A stretch of DNA of 38,238 nt, from assembly GCA_015061915.1 (NCBI GenBank), contig SUVR01000018.1, positions 1 through 38,238 on the forward strand. The letters are read 5' to 3'. Position numbers and translations under genes: made by a program. Of the stretch, positions 1-12,000 are shown piece by piece (the first letter of the stretch is position 1; each line of letters opens with the position of its first letter). Source of the stretch: Lentisphaerota bacterium. GTDB lineage: Bacteria; Verrucomicrobiota; Lentisphaeria; Victivallales; UBA1829. The notes below the pieces were generated by a model, which had not been told where the DNA came from, made no database searches, and saw only the letters and a program-made list of their open reading frames with translations.

Positions 1-3000
1 CGTCCGTCACCAGACCGCCCTTCACGATCATATTGCGGAGGGTCGTCTTCGCCGACACATTGAACACACGGAAGGCGCTGACGGTCTTGGTGTTGTCCGC
101 CAGAGATTCCGCATAAGTCACGGGGACTTTGATGGTGATGATGCCCTGTGCAAATGTGCCGAACATCAGAGAGCCGTCGATCGTGACCGCAGTTGTGAGG
201 CTGAGTTGACCGAGGTAGTTGCCCGCTGCATCTGTTCCATCCAGCGTGATGGTCTTATCCGTGGTGCTCCAGTCGATCTGATCAGAGAAGGTAATGGTAT
301 TGCCGAGAGTCGGATCTGCTTTCTGATAGGCGATCGCTTCCCGGAGGGAGATCAAGCCGTCGAACTCATCCACCACATCCTCCGTTGTATTGACAACGAG
401 GGAAGGAACTTCAAAGAGTTTATCCATTGCGCCGACCAGATACTTGCCGTTTTCACCGGGGGTACGGGTATTGCCCAGCTGGTCCGTTTCCGGATTGGCG
501 GTCGTGGCGATCTGCAGAATATCCCGCGCCGGCAGGTAGAGTTCCACGACGCCGTTTCCGTAGTTCTTATTGAACCGGACCGTGTAATCCGCAGACGCCT
601 TGCCGTTGAAGATCAGACCGTAATCCGTGGAGCCGGAAGCGATCTGCGTGGTGGAGGAATCCACTTTGAAGTTGGTGCTGACAATCGTTGCAGTTCCGAT
701 AACCGAGTTATAAATCGCGCCCTTCAACTGCTTCGGCGTATTATGGACCAATTTTTCATAGTAGTCATCGCTGACTTTACTGCCTTCTTCACCGGAGGTA
801 TTCCCAAGGATCAGAGAATTGTAAACATTCATCTTGTAGGTATAGGAACCATTGCTCACGGAAGAGTAGAAAAGCAGACCGCCACCATATTCGGTTGCCG
901 TGTTTCCGGCAATCGTTACCTGACGGATCGTAACATCCGCATTGTGATACATTCTTGTAGAAAATTCAATAGCACCGCCCCGTGCAGCACTGTTGCCATA
1001 GAATGTGGAAGAATAAACATTCAAACGGGCATCATCACCACCTCCTCTGTAATGGATGGCACCGCCGCCATAATCTGCGCTGTTATTGATAAACACAGAA
1101 TCCTTGACTGTAAGTTTCGCTCTGTTTGCAATGGCACCGCCACTGGCGGCAGACGAGTTACTGTCAAAAAGACTATCTTCCACCGTAACCGTTCCGCCCT
1201 GAATACTGACTGCCCCCCCCTGACCGATGGATGCATGTGCTCCGGTTGCTTTATTTTCTGTGAATGTGCTGTTCAGCAGAGTAACAGTCCCGGACCGGAC
1301 ATTGATCGCACCGCCGCCGCCGCAATAGCCATCACTCGTGGAGATCGTCGCGGACTCGTTTTTCGTAAATGTGGAGTCCTGAATAGTGACCGTACCGCCG
1401 TAGATATAGACAGCACCGCCGCCACTGCCGGAACCGCCGTCAGCCAACACCTTGTTTTCGGTGAATGTGGCATCCGTGATCGTACCGGTACTGGTATAGA
1501 TACCGAGACCGCCACCGCCATTATTGCCCCATGTATCAGCAAGGGTATTTTTGCTGAACAGAACATTTGTGACAGTAAAGTTCGCGTCAATAAAGGTCAC
1601 TGCGCCACTGCTTTTTCCGTTAGACCATGCAGCTGCGGAAGTATTGGCGATAAAATTCGTAGCGGTAATGGTAACCGTACCGCCGTTCACATACAGCGCA
1701 CCGGCTCCGGCCCCCTTGTGGGTCGCTTTGTTCGCTTCAAACACGGTATCTGTGATCACGGTAGTGGAGCCGAACACAGCAACTGCACCGCCATGGGTCA
1801 CATTGGCATTATAATTTCTTGCCTGGTTACCCGTGAAATACATCTTTTCCAGCGTCAGCTCACCGCTCTTCATGTAAACCGCACCGCCGCCCAGTTTATC
1901 GTTGTTCACGTACCCGTACTGCATGGTCATATTCTTCAGCGTGAGGGAAGAATTGCCCGCATGGATAATGCGGTAACGGTCCTTGTCAGAATCAACAGCA
2001 ATGGTGCTGTTCTTTCTGCCGTCAAGGATCACCTTGTTGTTGGTGCCGTCAGCGTCCGTATCCTTGCCGTCGCCGGAGCCGTCGATGGTCACATTGACCT
2101 GACCGGAGAGGGAGTAGCCCTTGCCGGAGGACATATAGATCGTAACATCGCCGTTCTCAAAGAGGTTGACTTCGTTATTGACGCCGTTTGCAAAGACAAT
2201 GTTGTATTTTGTGCCGACCGTTGTGCAGAAGGCGAGCGCTTCCCGCAGGGTGGTGGTCAGCAGGCTGGTATTTGCCGTATCCGTGGCATCGTTGACCACG
2301 AGGGTGATGGTCTCCGGTGAACGGTAGGTACCCGCGAAGAAGGTGGGTTCCGCTTTCGCCTTGAGGGTTTCCACCATCACCGCCTTCATATCGTTATCCA
2401 TATAGACCGTGGCGCCCTCGCCCAGACCGTATCCGGCGGCATCCACGTTGAACGCCGCAGTCACGGAGCTGTCCGCCAGAGAGATCCAGTTTGCAGCATC
2501 GCCGGTGGCGTTTTTGCCGAAGACATAGAACGCGCCCGTGGAATCTTTGCCGACCAGCACGCCGTTTTTCCCGGCGGCGGAGGTGGCGATCACCCGGGGC
2601 AGACCATCGACCACTTCCAGCGTGTCGGCGAAGGTGGCGTTGTTGATGCCGCCCGTCACATTGAAGTTGGCTGTTACGGAGTAGTCCGCATCCGTCACGG
2701 AGTAGTACAGGTTTGCCTTACCGGCGGTGATCTGGATCGCTGCGCCGGTGTTGTCCGTTCCCTTGAGGACCACGGTATTGATGAGGTTCATGACCGCGCT
2801 ATCCTTGGCGACCTTGATCTGGGAATCTGCCGCATCGCCGTTATCTGCCACAATACAGTCGATCAGTGTCACGGTATTGTTGGCTCCGGCGAGTTCAAAC
2901 GCAGGACCGGAGTTGTTTCCGTAGAATACCGAGTTCACAAAGGTCGCTGTACTGCCGCCGTGGCTGCGATAGACCGAAGCATTGCTGCCGGTATTGCCGG

Positions 3001-6000
3001 TGAATACGCTGTTGTAAACATTCAGTGTACCGCTGCCCTGATAGAACACACCGCCGTTGGATGCGGAGTTTCCGGTAAATTCAGAATCATAAATGTTCAG
3101 CGTACCTCTACCGACATAAATCGCTGCGCCGCCGTTTCCGGCTTTGTTCCCCGTGAAGAGAACATTCCGGATCGTGACACCGCCATTGGTGTTCGCCTTG
3201 ACCGCACCGCCGCTGGTACTCAAATTACCGCCGGTAATGATCATATCCTGCAGGGTGATCGTGCCATTATCGAAGACCATAAGCTGATAGGTTCCCGGTC
3301 CGGCAATGGTCACACGGTCCGTGCCGATGGAGCCATCGATCACCAGCGTGATGGAAGCGCTGCTCAGCGTTGTACCGTACACATCGGAGAGAGCGACCCG
3401 GTAGCTGTCCATGACCGTATCGCCGTCCGAGTCGTAGTTGGCAGTGAGGCTCTGGCTGAAGGTGATGGTATAGACGCCATTCACCGCCAGCGACGCGGTC
3501 TTGTTGTTCGCCGCTGCAAAGGCTTCACGGAAGGAGATGACACCGTCCGTATCGTTCACCACATCATCCAGCGTGGTGACGGTGAGGGAGGCTGCTTCTT
3601 TGATGGAGAGGTCTGCCCCTACGAAGGTGAAGTCATAGTTGGCGCTCTTGTCATCGGCGCCGTTGGTGATCGTATAGCCGTCTGCGAGCGTGATCGCATA
3701 AACACCTGCCGCCGTACCTTCCGCACGGACCAGCGTTCCGGTGAAGACATCGCCGTTCTTCAGACCGTCCACCGTGTACGTCAGTTCCGGTTCAGCGCCG
3801 CCGACAGTGATGCTCTTGGCGTCCGCCGTGACCGTGAGGGTGGCTTTGCCGATGACCAGATCGGAGTCTGCGGGCAGAGTCAGTTCAAAGTCATCCGTCA
3901 CATCCACATAATTTTCGCCGTCCTTTTCAAAAACGGCTACGCTGTCGATGGAAATGACATCTTCATACGTGCCGACGTTGAGAGTGCCGTCTTCGGCAAC
4001 CGTGCCGTTTGTCTTCCAGACAAGGTCCAGATAGTAGGTCTTTTCCACGCCGTCAACAGTGACCGTGATCTCTTTCTTGGTCTCGGTCAGCACGAGGGCA
4101 TCGCCGTACGTATTCGTTACCGAGTAGCCGTCCACCGTCAGAGCGATAGGCTGTTTCGGCAGGAAGTTGAAGGCATACGCACCGACCTGGAAGATCTCCT
4201 GCGGTTTTTCCTGCAGTTTCAGCGCATAGAGACGGTCCACACGGTCTCCGTTCTCATCCACATTCTGAGCGTCTTCAAAGATATGATAGGTCTTGAAGGC
4301 AGCATTGGTTGCCGTGTCGAACTTGGCAATATGTTCCTGAACGCCGGTCTGCAAGCCGTAAGAGCCGTCGGTGCTGGTCAGGCTGAAAGGCACGACCACG
4401 GTTGGATCACTGACGCAGATCCAGTTGTCGTTTGCCATATCCAGATAGTAATACTGGGTACGGGTCCCGTGCAAACCGCTGTTTGTCGTTGTCCGGGCGA
4501 TGAGCGTACCGCTCTGGGCTGCCAGACCGCCTCTGTTCAGGGCAAAGACTTCATGATCCACGCCGTTCACGGTCTGAACCGTGGCGACCGCCTTTCCGTC
4601 CGCGACCGTTTCAAAGATATCGGAGAGTGTTTGCGTTGAAGAATCATATTTCTGTCCGCCGGTGACTGTCAGGTTTGCAAAGTCGGCAGGCACCTGAACG
4701 GAGCCATATACGCTGTTGATCAGTGAGATTTTTGTGTTCGCATTACCATTCGCAATATCATTGCTGCTGTTGCCGGCAACGATGGAGTTCAGCACAATGA
4801 TCGTATCAGAAACGCTCCCATCGGAATAACCGATCGCACCGTTGTTGGTCGATACGGTCGTGTTGCCGGTGATCGTGCTGTTGATCAGATAGGCATTTGA
4901 GGTACGCAGCAGGATCGCCCCACCACTGTTTGCACGGTTGTCCGCAATCGTTGAGTTGAGCAGATGCACGTAGCCGCCGTTTGAAAAAATTGCACCGCCA
5001 AGCCCGTTATTCCAGTTCCGGACAAAAGTGGAGTCACTGATATAAGCTGTCCCGCGTGTATAGAACGCTCCGCCCTGTGTGTATGCGCCTGTCCCCACAT
5101 TCTGTTCAAACAAACTGCCGGTGATGTTTGTTGTTCCGCTTCCATTTACAAGCGCTGCACCGCCATTATAGCTGCCGCTGCTGACATTGTAACGGAAGAT
5201 GGAGTTGTTGACATTCAGCGTTCCGGAATCCGCATGAACACCGCCGGCAAAACTTCCAGCCAAGCCGTTCTGCAGAATCAGGTCATTCAGCGTTACTTTG
5301 TTGCTGCCGTGCAGATTCATGATCTGGACGCCGGTTCCCGTGTGGGAAGCATAAGAGCCATCCGCATTGAACGTAACCGTGTTTCCACCGTCCAGGATCA
5401 CTTTGCCGCTTGCGATGGCACCGTTGATGATCAGGCTGTACGTCTTGAACGCATCCGTCGCAACATTCAGCGTGCTGCCGACGGTGATCTTGGTGACGGT
5501 ATCCGCAAAGTTGATCGTGTAAGTCTTCGCCGTGGCATCGAAACCGGAGGTAAAGACGCTTGCCGCACCGCCCTTGACGGCAGCGGCATCATCCGCCGCA
5601 TACTGCAGGGCTTCCCGGAGAGAAGTCAGACCGTCAAAGGGATTGAGGATATCCTGATCGGTGTTCACGGTCAGGCTGGGCGTTTCCGCCGGGAGAGCGT
5701 GCGCACCCGCAGTAAAGACGCCGACTTTCGCTCCATCCAGACGGGAGACCGCGTTGCCTTCCGCATCCACGTTCTGCGCCGTGGTATAGATCGTAGCATC
5801 TGCGCCCAGACCGTAACCGGTGTCTGCATCCAGCGCAAATGCCGCCTTTTCCGTGCCGTCAAGCGCGAACCACTTGCCATTATCCATATAGTAGTACGCG
5901 CCGTCCAGCTGACCGACCAGAGCGCCTGCGTAAGCTGCGGCGCTGTCCGCCTTGATCTCAAGGGTGTTGTCTGCGGTCAGGGTGGTGGAGGTGAAGATGT

Positions 6001-9000
6001 CAGCGGCATCAGCGCCGACCACGCTGTTGATGTTGTTCAGCGTGCCATTGACCGTACCGCAAACGATGGAGTTGATCGCATTGAAGGTACCGCCGGTAAT
6101 TTCCACGGAGGATGTGGTTTCGGTGGAGTACATAGTGGAGTTGACCAGATTGACCGTACCGCCGGTGACCTGGAAGCCGTTGCCCACACGCCCGAGGTTG
6201 TTGTAGAAGGTGGAGTTGATCACATCGACCGTACCGGCGGAAACGTAAATCGCGCCACCGCCGGAATCCGGAGCCTGACCATCGTTCCAGCCGTTGGTTG
6301 CGCCGTTTCCGGAGAACAGGCTGTTTTTGATGATGAGGCTTGTACCGGCAAAGTTGATGGCTCCGCCGTTGGAAGAGCCCCAGCCGCTTGCGCTGTTGTT
6401 GTTGAAGTGCGTGTTTTCGATGGAGATCGTGGTTCCAGTCGCGCCATAGATGGCACCGCCGCCCTGAATTGCGCCGGTATTCGAGTCGAAGACTGCATTT
6501 TTGATCGTACCGGAAGTGTTGGCGGCGAAGTAGATCCCGCCGCCGTGGGTACCGGCAAGGTTCCGCGCGATGGTGGTTTTGGTCTCCGCAGAGGTGGTCG
6601 GATCGATGTACGAATCCACCGTGAGGGTACCGGACTTCACCACGACCCCGCCGCCGTTGTTGTTGCTGAAGCTTCCGTTCGCCTTGTTGTCCGTAATCTG
6701 CACGCCATAAAGGGCGAGTGAGGTACCGTTGGCATAGATGGCACCGATATCCGCCCATTGTGTTGTGGACGTGCTGCCCACGATGGAGCTGTTGGTAATG
6801 ACCATGGCGCCACCAGCCTGATAGATCGTCATACCATGCGCACCGCTGTTGCCTTCGCCTTCGGTTGTACTGCCGAAGATGGAGTTGGAGATTGTGGTAT
6901 CGGCAGCGGTATGGAGCGCACCGCCATCACCCACAGCGGAGTTGCCCTTGAAGGTGGAGCCGGTGATGGATGTTTCACCCGCCGCGATATAAACCGCACC
7001 GCCCTGTGTGGCTGCACTGTTGTCCGTGAAGGTGTTGTCCGCCAGCACATTCGTTCCGGAGGTATTGGAGAGGTAAATCGCGCCGCCGTTACCGGTGGCA
7101 GTGTTGTCCGTGAAGGTGTTGTTCGTGATCGTTGCGGATCCGTTTGCGAGGGCAAGATAAATAGCACCGCCACTGGTCCCGGTGGAATTGCCGGAGAAGG
7201 TGGAGTCCGTAACCGTCATAGAACCGCTCTTGGAGAAGTTTGCATAGATGGCACCGCCGCCGACCGGATTGGTGGCTTTGGTCACCTGATTTCCGGTAAA
7301 TTCAGAACCGCTGATGATGAGCTTACCGGCACCACTGTAATAAACTGCACCACCGGCAGAGTAATCCTTGGTATTACCGGTACTGATGTTGTTTTCAAAG
7401 GTGCTGTCCGTGATCGAAAGTGTACCATTTCCGTTATACTTGACCACACCGCCATAAGTGCCGGTACTGGTATTGCCGGTGAAAGTACAGTCATTCACAG
7501 TGAGCAGACCGGAGATCGATGCCTGAATTGCAGCGGCATATGTGTGACTGTTGTTACTGAAAGTCGTACCCTTGATCGTCTGCGTACCGGAGGAATATGC
7601 CAGATGGACCCCATGCATCGTATTACCGGAGATGGTACTGTCCGTAATGGTCAACCCGGTACCGCTTGTAGACATAACGACACCGCTCTTTGTTCCGGAA
7701 ACATGGTTCTGGAAAGTACTGTTTACAACATTCAGTCCGGCTTTCACAATATGAATTGCAGAACCGCCGTCATAAACAGATTTTGCAGAGGTATTGACAT
7801 AATTTCCGGTAAAGGAGCTGTTTTCCACCGTAACATCTGCAATGGCAAAGATGGCACCGCCACCGAGGTACCATGCGGTCTTGGTTGTATCTTTGTAGCT
7901 GTTGTTCTCGAAGGTGGAGTTCTTCACGGTCAAAGCAGCTTCCGCAAAAATGGCACCACCGCCACCGTAAAGTTGATCGTTCGCATTGGTACGAAGATCA
8001 CCTTCCATATAACCGTTGCGGAAGATGAGACCGTCGATGGTGGTTGCAGCACCAACTTCCATGACGCGGATCGTATTGCCGCCGTTGAGAACGATCTTTG
8101 CGCCGGTGGTGTTGCTGATGGTGACTGCATCCGTGACCAACAGTGTGGTGGCGAGATCGATCACATATTCCGTGGTGGTATCCGTGAACACCGTGCTGTC
8201 AAAGGTGATGGTCTGGGCGCCTTCGGTCTTATTGGCGTAAGCGAGTGCTTCGTGGAGACTGGTCAGACCGTCAAAGGGATTGAGGATATCCTGATCGGTG
8301 TTCACGGTCAGGCTGGGCGTTTCCGCACTCAACGCATACGCACCGGCGTTGAAAATCATGCTGTCTGCGCCGATCAGACGGGAGACTGCATTGCCTTCCG
8401 TATCCTCGTTCTGCGCCGTGGTGTAAACCACCGTGCCGGACGCCGTGCCCAGACCGTAGTTCGTGGCAGCATCCGTGGTGAACGCCACATCAACCATCGT
8501 TCCGGTGCCGTCATCGACCTGATACACAGTGCCATCTGCATTGTGCCAGACGCCGTCCCTGACGAAGTAATAGGCGTTGCCGATCCTGCCGACCAGAACG
8601 CCGGCGGTGGTGGCTGCACCATCCTTGCTGATGGCGAGGGTATGCACACCATTCTCCACATCCAGCACCGGGGTCTGTGCGCCGAACAGTTCGGCATAAG
8701 TTCCGGTAACATTGGAGGCATCGACAGTGACAGTCATGGCATCGCTGTATTTTCCGCCGGTGATATTATGGAAGAGATAAGTTTTGGGTGCGGCGACATC
8801 AATATCGTACGCCGTTCCATAATAGGTCTTACCGGCTTCACCAACGCCATCCATGACGGCATCATTCGCAAAAATATTATTGGCGATAAAGATGCTCTTT
8901 GTCACGGTAGAAGCGCTGTAAACGCTGGCAAATGCCGTATTCGTGCTGACATTTCCTGCAAATGTGTTGTCAAAGACCGCAACCGAAGAGCCCTCATTTG

Positions 9001-12000
9001 CGCCGGTGATATTCACGATCGCAGAAATATTGCCGTAGTTTCCGGCGACCGTACTGTTATAAACAGCCTGGGTAATGCTGGTATTGCCAGTTCCATGATC
9101 GAACTGGAAAACACTGCCCGTAATATTATTGTCGGTCACCGTCATGTTATACAACGATGCTGCACCGTGACAACGGAACACATGGGACTTAAATGTGTTA
9201 TCATAAATCACAAAGTTGGAGGCATAAATCGGTTCGCCGCGGTGTGAAAAGAACACATGGGGGATCGTATTGCCCGTAATCGTAAAGTTCCGGTAAGTTA
9301 CATTTGCACCGTTATCATGGTGTTCGATCAATCCATGATCGTTATCACCTGTGTTACCGGTAAAGGTAATGCCATCAAGCACATGTTTTCCATTACCGCG
9401 AACCTTGACGCTGATACCATAGTTATCCCGGAAGGTGCTGTTTGTGACCGTTGCAACTCCGCTGGTGAGCCACAGGGCGGCTCCGCCATTGTTGTTGTTT
9501 CCATGCATTGAATGGTTGCTACGGGCAAATGTTACATGATCTGCATTCAAATTCCCTGCATCCACACAGATAATACTGCCGGATATGTTGTCATATCTGG
9601 TTGAGGAACCGAGGTCAAGTTCCCCGGTGCTGTCATTACTGCCGCTGCCGTAGAGCGTGATATTCTTCAGGGTAAGCGTACCGCCATTGACGTGGAAGAG
9701 GCGTCTGTTTTTTCCGAGGAGCGAGATATCAATGATCAAACCGGTATCCTGACCGTCGATAGTATAACTGACCCCGGATGCCACAATAAATGCCGTGTTT
9801 GATGAACCTTCATCCAGTGAGGTCACATCAATCCGGATGGAACCATCGGTCAGGGTGCGATAGGCATACTTACCGGTCGCTGCCTTGATGGCATCCAGAT
9901 CAAAGGTAATGACTGTTTCGCCGTTGGCATCCCGGTAACCGTCCTTGAGATACTGGATCGCTTCCCGCAGGGAGATCAGTTCATCGTAGGGGTCCACGAT
10001 ATCCGCAGCGATCGTAACCGTCAGACTGCCGGCTTCTTTCAGAGCGGAGTACGCCCCGGCGACCGCTTTGCCGTCAATCACCACACGGGTATTGCCCAGA
10101 CCGTCCGTCTTGATGATGTATGCGTCATCCACGGTTGCGGCGGAGTCATCGGCAAAGTTCTTCCAGTTGACTTTATCCGTGCTGTAATAAAGGTTGGTTC
10201 CGTTCATGGCGGTGTAAACGCCGTTCACATGGGGAGCGGTACTGTTGGGGGTTGCCTGAAGAGCGGTGAGGATGAGACCATCCCAAACCAGTTCCGTGCC
10301 GAAGACATCATCTGCGCTGACACTGTATGTATTGGTCGCAGCCGTTCCCGTCCCATCGAACACGGAATATTTTGCCGTGTAACCGGAGAGATTTTCCGTA
10401 CCGAAGACAAGGGAGTTGAGGATGTTCAGTTTATCGTTGCCGGTGATGGTGCCGCTGTTGCCGTAAAGGGTGCTGTTCACAATCTGACCGATGCCGTTCG
10501 CGGCGTCGATGGTGATGGTGCCGCCGAAGTTATAGACCGTGCTGTTGAGGATGGTCAGTACGCCGTTGGTGACGGCAAGATCGCCCTCGCCCGTAAGGAG
10601 CGCATTTTCGATCGTCATGCTTCCGGCAGTAAGAGTGGCATCACCGGTGAATTTCATACCATCAACCGTGACCGCATCCGTTGCGCTGTCCAGAATCAGA
10701 TTGATCTTGAGTTCGCTGTCCGGATTGTAGCCGTGCAGGATGAGGGAGCCGTTGACATTGACCGCCACATCCCCGAAGTCCTGCATCGTGGGAGCAAAGA
10801 AGTATTCACCGGACCCGCTTTCCAGCTGGTTCTTGGCATCGGCGATGGTGGACCAGTGGGTAATGGTCCCGTCATCCGCCTTGCTCCACATGAGGGCGGG
10901 CTTGTATTGGGCAGCCCCGGCAGTGGAGTACGGCACACGGGCACCGCCGGTCTGATCCGCCATATAAATATTCAGCAGCTCACCAGTGTACGCAACGCCC
11001 TTGGCATCATTCCAGGAAAGACCACCGTCAACACTGTAACAGATCAACTGTCCGTAAGTCCCGCTCTGATAGGTACCGAGCTGGAATCCATTCCGGTTGA
11101 CGGCGGTATTCAGGGTTTCATCCGTCAGTTCATTCACTTGCAGCAGACCATTGCTGTCCACCACATACTTGTCTGCGACTTTGGGAGCAAAAAGTGCAGA
11201 TGCCAAAGCGGCATAATCTGCATCCACATAATCCATGCCACCGATCTTGGTCACACCGGCACCAACACTGTAAATATTGGCAACGCTGTTTAAGATACCG
11301 TTTCTGCTGTAAATGTCATGTGCAACGATACTGCCGTTGCTCTCAAGAGTGTTGTCCGCAATAATATTGTGGATAAGAAAAACATCCTGACCGGGACCAT
11401 TATTGTTGTCCAAACGATATGCTTGGCCCTTATAAATGCCGGCACCACCGAAGTACGCTGTCTCGGTAGAAGAAGTATCTTCATCACCGATGGTCTTGCC
11501 GGTTGTGGTCAGGCGGTTGCCGACCACGGTTGAATCAGAGAGGTACAGATCCGCCCGTTCGGCAATTGCAATAGCGCCGCCGCTGTAACCGGCAGAGTTG
11601 TTGATAATCGTCAATCCATGGAGATTTGCGGTAAATCCCTGATCGTTATATGTTGCCGTCAGGTGAATCGCACCGCCGGTCTTTGTGGCTGTGTTTCCAT
11701 CAAAGAGCGAATTGGTAAACTCAATATAAGACTTCTTGTCAGCATGAAGCAGGAGCGCGCCCCCGTGCTCAGCAGAGTTATCTTTGAATGTGAGATTTTC
11801 ACCATGGATCAGGAATGTCGTAGAACTGCTACCGAAACTGATGTTACCATTATTGCCACCATTGTGAAAATTTTTGCGGACTGCAATCGCACCACCCGCA
11901 GCAGCTGTTGAGTTCCCGGTAAAGGTATTGTTCAGGATCTGCACCGAGGTCGTTGCAGCAGAATTATCCATACTGGAGATAAAAATTGCACCGCCGCCAT

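Noticed and set aside
206-9247. Long plus-strand open frames of 495-829 codons (206-2320, 2960-4639, 5234-6721, 6758-9247)
   Set aside because: They are exact antisense shadows of the repetitive giant gene. Their translations are low-complexity (Arg, His, Gly, Cys and Ile rich), match no family, and lack ribosome sites. The minus-strand reading gives coherent beta-helix modules.
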